NCBI RefSeq assembly: GCF_010731635.1
Contig: NZ_AP022583.1
Coordinates: 3,782,001-3,846,000 of the forward strand
Source: Mycobacterium noviomagense
GTDB lineage: Bacteria > Actinomycetota > Actinomycetes > Mycobacteriales > Mycobacteriaceae
Direction: 5' to 3'
DNA: 64,000 nt
Below, piece by piece: positions 16,409 to 24,925 of the stretch. The notes beneath the pieces are model-generated. The model ran no database searches. It saw only the letters and a program-made list of their open reading frames with translations, and was not told the DNA's origin. The translations under genes were made by a program, and so were the position numbers. Numbering within the stretch: position 1 is the stretch's first letter; each line of letters begins with the position of its first letter.

Positions 16409-19045
16409 GTGTCGTTGCCGCGAGAGGCGTCGCCCGATTCTCGGTCGGCGCCTCACGATCCCGACCACCTGGTGGCCGGCTACCGCGCGGCGCGCCTGCA
16501 GGAGGGCCTGTTCGACCTGGGCGCAGACCGTTCGGCTTTCGGGGCAACCGGTTACGACGAGTTCGTCGACGCCTCCGGCGATGTCCGCCCGGGCTGGACA
16601 GAGCTCGCCGAGGTGATCGCGACGCGGGGACGCGCCGGATTGGCCCGGCTGCGTGCAGCGGTCAGCGCGCTGGTCGACCACGACGGCATCACCTACATCA
16701 CGATCGACCACAGCCACACCGACGTTCACGACACGGCCAACCCCCAACCGTGGCAGTTGGATGGCTTGCCGCTGCTGATCTCACCCGAGGATTGGGCCAC
16801 GCTGGAAGCCGGTGTGCTTCAACGCAGCCGGCTGCTCGACGCGATACTGGTCGACCTTTACGGCCCGCAGCGCGCGGTCACCGGCGGGCTGTTGCCGCCC
16901 CAGCTGTTGTTCGCGCACCCCGGCTATGTCCGGGCCGTCCGCGGCATCGAAATACCGGGCCGGCACCAACTGTTCATGCACGGCTGCGACGTCAGCCGCG
17001 ATCAATCCGGCGGGTTTCTCGTCAACGCCGACTGGACCCAGGCGCCCTCGGGAGCGGGCTATGCGCTGGCCGACCGTCGGGTCGTCGCCCACGCCGCTCC
17101 CGAGCTCTACGAGCGGGTCGGGCCGCGACCCACCGCGCCGTTCGCCCAGGCGCTGCGGCTGGCGCTGATCGAGGCCGCACCCGAAACCGCCCAGGACCCG
17201 GTGGTGGTCGTGCTGAGCCCGGGCATCCACTCCGAAACCGCGTTCGACCAGGCCTACCTGGCATCGGTGCTGGGCTTTCCGTTGGTGGAAAGCGCCGATC
17301 TGGTGGTGCGTGACGGCGCGCTGTGGATGCGGTCGCTGGGCACGCTGCAACGCGTCGACGTGGTGTTGCGCCGGGTCGACGCCGACTACGCCGATCCGCT
17401 GGACCTGCGCTCAGATTCGCAGCTGGGGGTGGCGGGACTGGTCGAGGTACAGCGGCGCGGCGCGCTGACCGTGGTCAACACGCTCGGCAGCGGAATCCTG
17501 GAAAGCCCTGGGCTGCTTCGGTTTTTGCCTGAGCTGGCCCAGCAGCTGCTCGGCGAAGCACCGCTGCTGCCCACCGCGCCGCTGTACTGGGCCGGTATCG
17601 ATGCCGAGCGCTCGCATCTGCTGGCAAACCTGTCGTCGCTGCTGATCAAGCCGACGGTCGGGGGGCGGCTCATCGTCGGGCCCACACTGTCGTCAGAGCA
17701 ACGTGACGCGCTGGCCGCGCGCATCGAAGCGGCGCCGTGGCAGTGGGTCGGCCAGGAACTGCCGCAGTTCTCCTCGGCGCCGACCGACCAGATGGCGGCA
17801 GCTAGCGTCGGCGTGCGGTTGTTCACCGTGTCCCAACGCGGCGGATATGCGCCGATGGCGGGCGGACTGGGCTACGTGCTGGCACCCGGCAACGAGGCCT
17901 ATTTGTTGAAAACTGTTGCAGCCAAGGATGTTTGGGTGCGCCCGCCGGTACGCGCACAGGCGGAGCTGACGGTGACGGTGCCCCCGCCGGAGCGACCCAC
18001 GCCGACGCCAAGCGGCACCCGCGGTATCAGCTCGCCGCGCGTGCTGTCCGACCTGTTCTGGTTGGGCCGCTACGGCGAACGCGCCGAAAGCATGGCCCGG
18101 CTGCTCTCCGTTACCCGCGATCGCTACCACGACTACCGCTCACGGCCGGATACCGAAGGCAGCGAATGCGTATCGGTGCTCTTGGGCGCGCTTCGGCAGA
18201 TCACCGGCGCCGACGTTGCCGACGCCCTCGCGGCTGTGCCTCGCACCCTGTGGTCGCTGACCGTCGACCGGGAGTGCCCCGGGTCGCTGGCCCAGTCGGT
18301 CGAGCGGCTGGGGCTGGCGGCGCGCGCGGTACGCGACCAGATGTCCAACGACACGTGGATGGTGCTCGGCGGGGTGGAGCGCGCGCTGGCGCAGGTCGCC
18401 GCCCAGCGGCCAAACGGTCATCCCGCCGACGACACCACGCTCGCGACCGCGCACGCCTTGACCCTGGCGGGCATGCTGGCGCTGTCGGGGGTGGCCGCGG
18501 AGTCGATGGTGCGCGACGTCGACTGGACCATGACCGACATCGGCAAGCGGCTCGAGCGCGGCCTGTTTCTCACCGCGCTGCTGCGCGCCACGCTGGGCCG
18601 GGCCCGCAGCCGTACCGCTGAGCAAACGATCGTCGAGGCGGTGCTGGTGGCGTGCGAGTCGTCGGTGATCTACCTTCGGCGCAATCTGGGCGCCGTTAGT
18701 GTTGCCGCTGTGGCCGAGTTGGTGCTCTTTGAGGCGGAAAACCCGCGCTCGCTGGTGTATCAGCTGGAGCGGCTGCGGGCGAACTTGAAGGGACTGCCTG
18801 GGGCGTCGGGCTCGTCACGGCCCGAACGTCTGGTCGACGAGATCAGCACCCGGCTGCGCCGGCTCGACCCGGCCGACCTGGAGGAAATCGCCGAGTCGGG
18901 GGAGCGCGGCGAGCTGGTCGACCTGCTCGACGGCATGCACGGCGGACTGCGGGAATTGTCCCGGATCATCACGGCCACTCAGCTGTCGCTGCCCGGCGCG
19001 ATGCACCCTCTGTCCGGCCCGGCCCGTCGCCGGATGGCGCCGTGA
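16409..19045 (+). CDS. Circularly permuted ATP-grasp / alpha-E two-domain protein (Rv2567-like)
   Basis: An 878-residue protein with two modules. Residues 1 to about 480 are a circularly permuted ATP-grasp domain (GYDEFVDASGDVRPGW, HPGYVRAVRG, the VVVLSPGIHSETAFDQAYLA segment, LLIKPTVGGRLIVGP). After a Pro-rich linker near 520, residues to the end are an alpha-helical alpha-E domain (LFWLGRYGERAESMARLL, SVIYLRRNLGAVSVAAVAELVLFEAENPRSL). ATP-grasp enzymes make peptide or amide bonds through acyl-phosphates. This permuted family is computationally predicted to ligate amino acids or peptides. The GTG at 16409 has a strong AGGAGGT site at about 16399. It overlaps the transglutaminase gene by GTGA, so the genes are translationally coupled. 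Confidence 0.92.
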   Translation: MSLPREASPDSRSAPHDPDHLVAGYRAARLQEGLFDLGADRSAFGATGYDEFVDASGDVRPGWTELAEVIATRGRAGLARLRAAVSALVDHDGITYITIDHSHTDVHDTANPQPWQLDGLPLLISPEDWATLEAGVLQRSRLLDAILVDLYGPQRAVTGGLLPPQLLFAHPGYVRAVRGIEIPGRHQLFMHGCDVSRDQSGGFLVNADWTQAPSGAGYALADRRVVAHAAPELYERVGPRPTAPFAQALRLALIEAAPETAQDPVVVVLSPGIHSETAFDQAYLASVLGFPLVESADLVVRDGALWMRSLGTLQRVDVVLRRVDADYADPLDLRSDSQLGVAGLVEVQRRGALTVVNTLGSGILESPGLLRFLPELAQQLLGEAPLLPTAPLYWAGIDAERSHLLANLSSLLIKPTVGGRLIVGPTLSSEQRDALAARIEAAPWQWVGQELPQFSSAPTDQMAAASVGVRLFTVSQRGGYAPMAGGLGYVLAPGNEAYLLKTVAAKDVWVRPPVRAQAELTVTVPPPERPTPTPSGTRGISSPRVLSDLFWLGRYGERAESMARLLSVTRDRYHDYRSRPDTEGSECVSVLLGALRQITGADVADALAAVPRTLWSLTVDRECPGSLAQSVERLGLAARAVRDQMSNDTWMVLGGVERALAQVAAQRPNGHPADDTTLATAHALTLAGMLALSGVAAESMVRDVDWTMTDIGKRLERGLFLTALLRATLGRARSRTAEQTIVEAVLVACESSVIYLRRNLGAVSVAAVAELVLFEAENPRSLVYQLERLRANLKGLPGASGSSRPERLVDEISTRLRRLDPADLEEIAESGERGELVDLLDGMHGGLRELSRIITATQLSLPGAMHPLSGPARRRMAP

Positions 19046-19959
19046 CGTCGACGGCTGGCCCTGGCACGCGCCGCTACCGCGTCACCCACCGCACCGAATA
19101 CCGCTACTCCGACGTGGTGACCAGCTCCTACGGGCGGGGCTTTCTCACCCCGCGCGACCTGCCCGGGCAGCGCTGTCTGGCCCACGAGCTGCGCATCGAG
19201 CCCGCGCCCGCCGACAGCTCCACCAGCCGCGACGTCTACGGCAACGTCAGCTGCTATTTCCACGTCACCGAGCCGCACCGCACCTTGACCGTCACCAGCG
19301 AGTCGGTCGTCGAGGTCGATCCGCCGCCCGCCGAGCTGTACGCCAACGGATCGGCGCGCGCCCCGTGGGAGCGCGCCCGCCCCACGGGGCCGGAGGGTGC
19401 GCTCGCCACCGAGTTCACGCTCGACCTGGACCCTCCGGAGATCACCGACGAAGTACGCGACTATGCCGCCCCCAGCTTCGCTGCCGGGCGTCCGCTGATC
19501 GACGTGCTGCGCGACCTGGCGTCGCGCATCCACGCCGACTTCACCTACCGCTCCGGCTCGACCACTGTGTCGACCGGTGTGCACGAGATGCTGGTGGCGC
19601 GCGAAGGTGTCTGCCAGGACTTCACCCGGCTCGCGATCGCCTGCCTGCGCGCCAACGGGCTGGCCGCCAGCTACGTGTCGGGGTATCTGGCCACCGACCC
19701 GCCGCCGGGCAAGGAACGGATGGTCGGCATCGACGCCAGCCACGCGTGGGCGGCGGTGTGGACACCGGAAAACCGTTGGCTGGGAATGGATCCCACCAAC
19801 GACCAGATGGTCGACGAATGCTACATCGTGGTCGGTGTGGGCCGCGACTACGCCGACGTGCCGCCCCTGCGCGGCATCATCTACACCAATTCGGAGAACA
19901 GCGAGATCGATGTCGCTGTCGACGTAGTGCCGTGCGCGGACGGAGTGCTGCATGCGTGA
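19042..19959 (+). CDS. Transglutaminase-family cysteine protease-like protein
   Basis: A 305-residue protein of the bacterial transglutaminase-like family. The N-terminal beta domain begins YRVTHRTEYRYSDVV, and the papain-like core carries the triad Cys191 (EGVCQDF), His234 (DASHAW) and Asp250 (MDPTN). All three are intact. No signal peptide is seen, so it should be cytosolic. Bacterial relatives act as peptidases or amide-bond cleavers more often than as crosslinkers. It overlaps the ATP-grasp gene by four bases and the zinc peptidase gene by eight, forming one operon. A make-and-cut cycle on a common peptide substrate is a reasonable but unproven inference. Confidence 0.93.
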   Translation: MTSTAGPGTRRYRVTHRTEYRYSDVVTSSYGRGFLTPRDLPGQRCLAHELRIEPAPADSSTSRDVYGNVSCYFHVTEPHRTLTVTSESVVEVDPPPAELYANGSARAPWERARPTGPEGALATEFTLDLDPPEITDEVRDYAAPSFAAGRPLIDVLRDLASRIHADFTYRSGSTTVSTGVHEMLVAREGVCQDFTRLAIACLRANGLAASYVSGYLATDPPPGKERMVGIDASHAWAAVWTPENRWLGMDPTNDQMVDECYIVVGVGRDYADVPPLRGIIYTNSENSEIDVAVDVVPCADGVLHA

Positions 19960-20980
19960 CTTCGTGTGCCCCAACTGCGGTCAACGCCTGACGTTCGAAA
20001 ACTCGATATGCCTGTCGTGCGGTGCGGCCCTGGGGTTCTCGCTCGACGACATGGCGCTGCTGGTGATCACCGACGACGCCGACGTCGAGCACCCCGGTGC
20101 GGTCAGTTCCCGCGAGTATCAGCTGTGCGCCAATATGCATCTGGCGGAATGCAATTGGCTAGTTCGCGTGGACCAGGGTGGACTCTGCGTCTCCTGCGCG
20201 CTGACCCGCTGCCGGCCCAACGACTCGGACACCAAGGCGCTGGCGGCGTTCGCGCGCGCCGAGCGGGCCAAACGACGGCTGATCGCCGAGCTGTGCGAGC
20301 TCAAGCTGCCGATCATCGGACGCGACCGCGACCCCGACTACGGGCTGGCGTTCGATCTGCTCTCCAGCGAACAAGAACAGGTGATGACCGGCCACCACAA
20401 CGGCGTCATCACTTTGGATCTGGCCGAGGGCGACGACGTGCACCGCGAGCAGCTGCGCGTCGAGATGGGGGAGCCGTACCGCACGCTGCTCGGGCACTTC
20501 CGCCACGAGATCGGCCACTACTACTTCTACCGGTTGGTCGACACGTCACCGGATTACCTTGCCCGGTTTCGGGAGCTGTTCGGTGATCCCGACGCCGACT
20601 ACCAGGCCGCCCTCGACCGGCATTACCGCGACGGTGCACCCGCCGGCTGGGAAAAGCGGTTCGTGTCGTCGTATGCGACCATGCACCCCAGCGAGGACTG
20701 GGCCGAAACCTTCGCCCACTACCTGCACATCCGCGCCGCGCTCGATACCTGCGCCTCCTGCGGGCTTGCTCCCGCCGCCGCCACCTTCGCGCAGCCGCCG
20801 CTGGGGCCCAGCGCATTTCGCACGATCATCGAGATGTGGCTGCCGTTGTCGTGGTCGCTGAACATGGTGAACCGCTCGATGGGCCGCGACGACCTTTACC
20901 CGTTCGTGCTGCCGGCTCCGGTGCTGGACAAGATGGGGTTCATCCACACCGTCATCGACGAGGTGACCCGCGCGCGTTAA
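19952..20980 (+). CDS. Putative zinc-binding metallopeptidase (Rv2568c-like)
   Basis: A 342-residue protein. The N-terminus is a zinc-ribbon-like region with Cys6, Cys9, Cys20 and Cys23, followed by a second cysteine cluster (Cys59, 67, 79, 82). The catalytic motif HEIGH is at residues 185-189, and a downstream acidic site lies in SEDWAETFAHYLHI. This is the predicted peptidase family usually found beside transglutaminase and ATP-grasp genes. It overlaps the transglutaminase gene by eight bases. The TAA stop shares the palindrome TTAA (20977-20980) with the stop of the convergent SDR gene. No signal peptide is seen, so a cytosolic role is likely. The substrate is unknown. Confidence 0.9.
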   Translation: MRDFVCPNCGQRLTFENSICLSCGAALGFSLDDMALLVITDDADVEHPGAVSSREYQLCANMHLAECNWLVRVDQGGLCVSCALTRCRPNDSDTKALAAFARAERAKRRLIAELCELKLPIIGRDRDPDYGLAFDLLSSEQEQVMTGHHNGVITLDLAEGDDVHREQLRVEMGEPYRTLLGHFRHEIGHYYFYRLVDTSPDYLARFRELFGDPDADYQAALDRHYRDGAPAGWEKRFVSSYATMHPSEDWAETFAHYLHIRAALDTCASCGLAPAAATFAQPPLGPSAFRTIIEMWLPLSWSLNMVNRSMGRDDLYPFVLPAPVLDKMGFIHTVIDEVTRAR

Positions 20981-21783
20981 TTCGGCTGCTCGGCATCGAG
21001 GTCGGGCGCCCAGGCGACGCCGTTGATGTGGCTGCCGCCATCCACGAACGGCGTATTTCCGGTGAGATAGCCGCAGCCTTCGCTGGCCAAAAACACTGCG
21101 ACCGGCGCGATGTCGTCGTAGGGGTCGCCGAGGCGGCCCATCGGGTTGGCCGCATCCGCCATTGCCTCCAGCCCCGGGTATTGCCCGACGGCGCGAAAAA
21201 AGGCCTGGCTCTTGGCCGCCGGGCAGATGGCGTTGACGGTGACGCCGGTGGGCGCCCATTCGCGAGCGGCGGTGCGGGTCAGTGCACGCAGCGCCTCTTT
21301 CGCGGCGTTGTATTCCAGCGATCCCATGTGTGCGTTGACGCCGTTGAGGCTGCACATGTTGATCACCCGTCCCCAACTGCGTGCCTTCATGTAGGGAAAT
21401 GCGGCCCGCATCGCCCAGAAGGGGCCGTAGTAGCCGACCGCGATGCCCTGTGCCAGTTGCTCGTCGGTCTTGTTCTCGACGCGGCCGATGGAACCTCCGC
21501 CCCACGCGTTGTTCACCACGATGTCGATTGATCCGTATTCGGAAAGCGCTGTCTGCACGGCGTTTTCGAGGTCAGCGCGGTTGGCGACGTCGGTGGCGAC
21601 GAAAACTCCGCCGATCGCTTCGGCGACGGCCTGGCCCGCGGCCGGATCGAGTTCGGCGACCACGACGCGAGCGCCTTCGGCCGCATAGCCGGCTGCGGCG
21701 AGCTGTCGGGCGAATTCGGCGCCCACGCCTTCCGATCCGCCGGCAATCACGGCCCACGGCCCGTATACAGCAAGGTCAGTCAC
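20977..21783 (-). CDS. Short-chain dehydrogenase/reductase, apparently chimeric
   Basis: An SDR oxidoreductase of about 268 residues from the GTG at 21783 (an in-frame ATG lies at 21807). The first 30 residues ([26 protein letters not shown]) are the coenzyme motif of one SDR subfamily. It then continues [18 protein letters not shown], which is the second strand of a classical SDR preceded by part of that SDR's own first helix. The helix after GxG is therefore about five residues too long. The rest is a normal classical SDR: NNAWGG, Ser-Tyr-Lys as [21 protein letters not shown], and a C-terminal [10 protein letters not shown]. Whether NAD(P) still binds is uncertain. Convergent with the zinc peptidase. 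Confidence 0.8.
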   Translation of the reverse strand: MTDLAVYGPWAVIAGGSEGVGAEFARQLAAAGYAAEGARVVVAELDPAAGQAVAEAIGGVFVATDVANRADLENAVQTALSEYGSIDIVVNNAWGGGSIGRVENKTDEQLAQGIAVGYYGPFWAMRAAFPYMKARSWGRVINMCSLNGVNAHMGSLEYNAAKEALRALTRTAAREWAPTGVTVNAICPAAKSQAFFRAVGQYPGLEAMADAANPMGRLGDPYDDIAPVAVFLASEGCGYLTGNTPFVDGGSHINGVAWAPDLDAEQPN

Positions 21784-21869
21784 CCGATGATCATCGCCTG
21801 CGGCCACGGCGCCGATGCGGAATTCCGTCGGGAAGCCACTCGTCGTCGCCGGTGGCTAACCTGAACACC

Positions 21870-23213
21870 GTGTCCGACGGTCTCTTCGACCTGCCCGGTG
21901 CGCCCAGCTTCACCGACCGCGACCCAGCTGCTTCGGCCGCGGCGCCGCTGGCGGTGCGGATGCGCCCGGCCACCCTTGACGAGGTGGTCGGGCAGGACCA
22001 CCTGCTGCAGCCCGGGTCGCCGCTGCGCCGCCTGGTCGAGGGCTCCGGGGTGGCGTCGGTCATCCTCTACGGCCCGCCGGGAAGCGGCAAGACGACGCTG
22101 GCCGCGCTGATCTCACAGGCGACCGGACGCCGGTTCGAGGCGCTCTCGGCGCTGTCGGCCGGTGTCAAAGAGGTCCGGGCCGTCATCGATGTCGCGCGAA
22201 GGGCCGCCGCGCATGGCGAACAGACGGTGCTGTTCATCGACGAGGTGCACCGGTTCTCCAAGACCCAGCAAGACGCGCTGCTGTCGGCGGTGGAAAACCG
22301 GGTGGTGCTGCTGGTGGCCGCGACCACCGAGAACCCGTCGTTCTCGGTGGTGGCCCCGCTGCTGTCGCGGTCCCTGATCCTGCAGCTGCGGCCGTTGAGC
22401 GGCGATGACGTGCGCGCCGTGGTTCAGCGGGCGATCGACGACCCGCGTGGCCTGGGCGGGCGGGTTCAGGTCGACTCCGACGCCGTCGACTTACTGGTGC
22501 GGCTGGCCGCCGGTGATGCCCGGCGTGCGCTGACCGCGCTGGAGGCGGCAGCGGAGGCGGGGGAGCAGGTCACCGTCGAGGCGATCGAACGCTCCCTGGA
22601 CAAGGCCGCGGTGCGCTACGACCGCGACGGCGATCAGCACTACGACGTGATCAGCGCGTTCATCAAGTCGGTGCGCGGCTCGGACGTGGACGCCGCACTG
22701 CACTACTTGGCGCGGATGCTGGTCGCCGGCGAAGACCCGCGGTTCATCGCCCGTCGCCTGATGATCCTCGCCAGCGAAGACATCGGCATGGCCGATCCGA
22801 CCGCGCTGCACACGGCGGTGGCCGCCGCGCAGACCGTGCAGCTGATCGGCATGCCCGAAGCCCAGCTGACGCTGGCGCACGCGACCGTGCATCTGGCCAC
22901 CGCACCCAAGTCCAACGCGGTGACCACTGCTTTGGCGGCGGCGATGGACGACATCAAAGCGGGCAAGGCCGGCCTGGTGCCGGCACACCTGCGCGACGGC
23001 CACTATTCGGGCGCCGCGGCGCTGGGCAACGCGATGGGCTACCGCTACTCCCACGACGACCCCGATGGCGTTGTGGCGCAACAGTATCCGCCCAACGAGC
23101 TGGTCGGCGTCGACTACTACCGCCCGACCGGGCACGGCAAGGAACGCGACATCGCCGGCCGACTGGAGCGGCTGCGGGCGATCATCCGCGGCAAGCGACA
23201 GGGAGGATCATGA
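21870..23213 (+). CDS. rarA: Replication-associated recombination protein A (RarA/MgsA AAA ATPase, Rv2559c-like)
   Basis: A 447-residue AAA+ ATPase related to clamp loaders that acts at stalled replication forks and binds SSB and single-strand ends. Walker [10 protein letters not shown] lies at 68-76, Walker B LFIDEVHR at 121-128, sensor 1 near TTENPSFSV, and sensor 2 around [11 protein letters not shown]. The C-terminal tetramerisation region includes [27 protein letters not shown] and the final [20 protein letters not shown]. The GTG at 21870 ([10 protein letters not shown]) matches the family start; GTG at 21852 is an alternative. The stop overlaps the next gene by ATGA. Confidence 0.93.
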   Translation: MSDGLFDLPGAPSFTDRDPAASAAAPLAVRMRPATLDEVVGQDHLLQPGSPLRRLVEGSGVASVILYGPPGSGKTTLAALISQATGRRFEALSALSAGVKEVRAVIDVARRAAAHGEQTVLFIDEVHRFSKTQQDALLSAVENRVVLLVAATTENPSFSVVAPLLSRSLILQLRPLSGDDVRAVVQRAIDDPRGLGGRVQVDSDAVDLLVRLAAGDARRALTALEAAAEAGEQVTVEAIERSLDKAAVRYDRDGDQHYDVISAFIKSVRGSDVDAALHYLARMLVAGEDPRFIARRLMILASEDIGMADPTALHTAVAAAQTVQLIGMPEAQLTLAHATVHLATAPKSNAVTTALAAAMDDIKAGKAGLVPAHLRDGHYSGAAALGNAMGYRYSHDDPDGVVAQQYPPNELVGVDYYRPTGHGKERDIAGRLERLRAIIRGKRQGGS

Positions 23214-23545
23214 AGACCTTCACCGACGAAGAAATGAACGCGCTGTTGCCCGCCGCCAAGGCCTACAGCGTCGTCATCCTCAAGCAGGGGCCGAACTTCG
23301 GCGGCGAGGACACCCCGTCGATCATCTGGGAGCACGGCCGGCGCAACTTCTCGCTGCGCCACGAAGGAGTGCTGCCGGTGGTGCTTCCGGTCACCGACGG
23401 CTCGGACGTGTGCGGTATCGGGGTGTTCACCGGGACCGTCGAGGAGACCACTGCGGTCATGAACGACGACCCCGGTGTGCAAGCCGGGGTATTCACCTTC
23501 GACGTGCACCCGTGCCGCGGATTCCCCGGCGACGCGCTGCCGTAG
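23210..23545 (+). CDS. Small hypothetical protein, possibly YCII-like
   Basis: A 111-residue protein I recognise only as a conserved small mycobacterial/actinobacterial protein. It begins [28 protein letters not shown], and the central part (REFSL-type strands, then a [19 protein letters not shown] turn and [18 protein letters not shown]) resembles the alternating strands of YCII/dimeric alpha-beta barrel proteins, where DPxxxxGxF is a typical ending. It overlaps rarA by ATGA, so it is translationally coupled to it. The function is unknown. An inverted repeat that could terminate transcription follows at 23559. Confidence 0.75.
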   Translation: MKTFTDEEMNALLPAAKAYSVVILKQGPNFGGEDTPSIIWEHGRRNFSLRHEGVLPVVLPVTDGSDVCGIGVFTGTVEETTAVMNDDPGVQAGVFTFDVHPCRGFPGDALP

Positions 23546-23558
23546 CGGAGTAGAGGCA

Positions 23559-23623
23559 GCGCCGAGATCGACGTTTCGCCGACAAAACGCGACAGACGGC
23601 CTGCAGAACGTCGATCTCGGCGC
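23559..23623. terminator. 17-bp perfect inverted repeat between convergent genes
   Basis: Arms at 23559-23575 and 23607-23623 (GCGCCGAGATCGACGTT and its exact complement) flank a 31-base loop. The element fills the gap between two convergent genes, so it may end transcription from both sides. There is no U-tract. A miniature dispersed palindrome is the other reading. Confidence 0.6.
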
Positions 23624-23635
23624 AAAGACCAGCGG

Positions 23636-24274
23636 TCAGACCAGCTCGGGCACCCGCAGGTGGGCGAGCGCCAGCTCGAACTCGCCGACGTCGTACTGGT
23701 CGGTGCCCAGGTCGCGCAGCAGCGCGGTGCGTAGCGAGCGGGCCTTGTCGTCGTTACGCTGCATCGCTTCCATGCTGTCGAACGTCGACGACGACACGGC
23801 ACGCCACGACGTGCGGTCGATCATCAGGCTGGCGCTGCAGAACCCCTCGAGATTTTCGATGTCGGGCAGCACCGACTCCCGGTAGAACTCGATGGCCCGG
23901 TCGAACTGATTTGGGTCTCGCACCTTGAGCCAGGTCGCTCGCACGCCGGCACCGGGACGCGAGTGGTGGTCACGGTGCAGCACCGCGATCTCCCACTCGT
24001 CGACGGTCGGGGTACCGCCGAATGCCTGCGCGGCCCGGTCACGCACCGGCCGCACCCGCTCAGCGCCGGCATGCATCGCCTCTTGGGTCTCCCACGCGCT
24101 GGTCGCGATGCAGCGGCCGGTTTCCCGGTCCACCAGCAGCGACACGCCCACACAGCCGTCGATCTGTTCCAGCGCGGGCATCACCTCGTCGCGGATGTGC
24201 GCAATGCCTGCATCGATCAGCGATGGTTGGGCCTCAATCGTCGTAGAGCGTGCGTACACGGTTGACCCCTTCAC
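23636..24274 (-). CDS. Tandem dimeric alpha/beta-barrel protein (Rv2557/Rv2558-like)
   Basis: A 212-residue protein of two similar halves of about 100 residues, each resembling an antibiotic-biosynthesis-monooxygenase-type dimeric barrel. The first half has [40 protein letters not shown], and the second has [39 protein letters not shown]. tuberculosis carries two adjacent paralogues, Rv2557 and Rv2558, reported as starvation-responsive; here only one is present. No catalytic residue can be assigned, and the protein may bind a small ligand. The ATG at 24274 ([10 protein letters not shown]) is the clear start. Confidence 0.85.
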   Translation of the reverse strand: MKGSTVYARSTTIEAQPSLIDAGIAHIRDEVMPALEQIDGCVGVSLLVDRETGRCIATSAWETQEAMHAGAERVRPVRDRAAQAFGGTPTVDEWEIAVLHRDHHSRPGAGVRATWLKVRDPNQFDRAIEFYRESVLPDIENLEGFCSASLMIDRTSWRAVSSSTFDSMEAMQRNDDKARSLRTALLRDLGTDQYDVGEFELALAHLRVPELV

Positions 24275-24411
24275 CTGTTGGGGCGGCGCCCCGGCGGCGC
24301 CGCCGGTCTACTGAATACTTTTCACCCGCCGATTACGCATGGCAATGGGCAGTTGCCGTGTCGTTATGGGGGATTGGCAGCGTCGCGGGCCCGACTCGTA
24401 GGCTTGAAGTC

Positions 24412-24813
24412 GTGGATACGGATGTGCTGGAAGTGGACACCGCGCGTCGCCGGATCGTGGACCTGACCGCCGCGGTGCGCTCGTTCTGCGGCAACCACCA
24501 GGACGGCCTGTGCAACGTGTTCGTCCCGCACGCGACGGCGGGTGTGGCGATCATCGAGACCGGCTCGGGCTCCGACGACGACCTCGTCGACACCCTGGAA
24601 CGGCTGCTGCCCCGCGACGACCGCTACCGGCACGCGCACGGGTCGGAAGGCCACGGCGCCGACCACCTGCTGCCCGCGATCGTCGCCCCGTCGGTGACGG
24701 TGCCCGTGCAGGGCGGTGAGCCGCTGCTGGGCACCTGGCAGAGCGTGGTGCTGGTCGACCTCAACCGGGACAACCCGCAGCGAAAGGTGCGGTTGAGCTT
24801 CGTCAACGGCTAG
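24412..24813 (+). CDS. YjbQ/UPF0047 family protein (Rv2556c-like)
   Basis: A 133-residue protein of the secondary thiamine-phosphate synthase-like YjbQ family. Signature strings are CNVFVPHATAGVAIIETGSGSDDDL, HGSEGHGADHLLPAIVAPSVTVPV and GTWQSVVLVDLNRDNPQRKVRLSFV; the His residues likely bind a metal. E. coli YjbQ has weak thiamine phosphate synthase activity, but the physiological role is open. The start could be GTG at 24412 or GTG at 24424; the shorter form matches the length I recall for Rv2556c. It is followed by the alaS promoter region. Confidence 0.88.
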   Translation: MDTDVLEVDTARRRIVDLTAAVRSFCGNHQDGLCNVFVPHATAGVAIIETGSGSDDDLVDTLERLLPRDDRYRHAHGSEGHGADHLLPAIVAPSVTVPVQGGEPLLGTWQSVVLVDLNRDNPQRKVRLSFVNG

Positions 24814-24871
24814 CGTCGGCACCACCCGGCGCCGCGATTCGTTACCTGTTCAGGGCGGGTAACCGGACCGG

Positions 24872-24877
24872 TAGGGT
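24872..24877 (+). promoter_or_regulatory. Candidate -10 box of alaS
   Basis: TAGGGT fits TANNNT. It lies 49 bases before the alaS GTG and about 60 bases after the preceding gene, with a weak TTCAGG-like -35 at 24849-24854. The call rests on position and consensus only. Confidence 0.35.
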
Positions 24878-24925
24878 AATGCGGTCGCAAATGAGCCGTG
24901 CAGCGGCGGCAAAGGAAGCGGAAAA

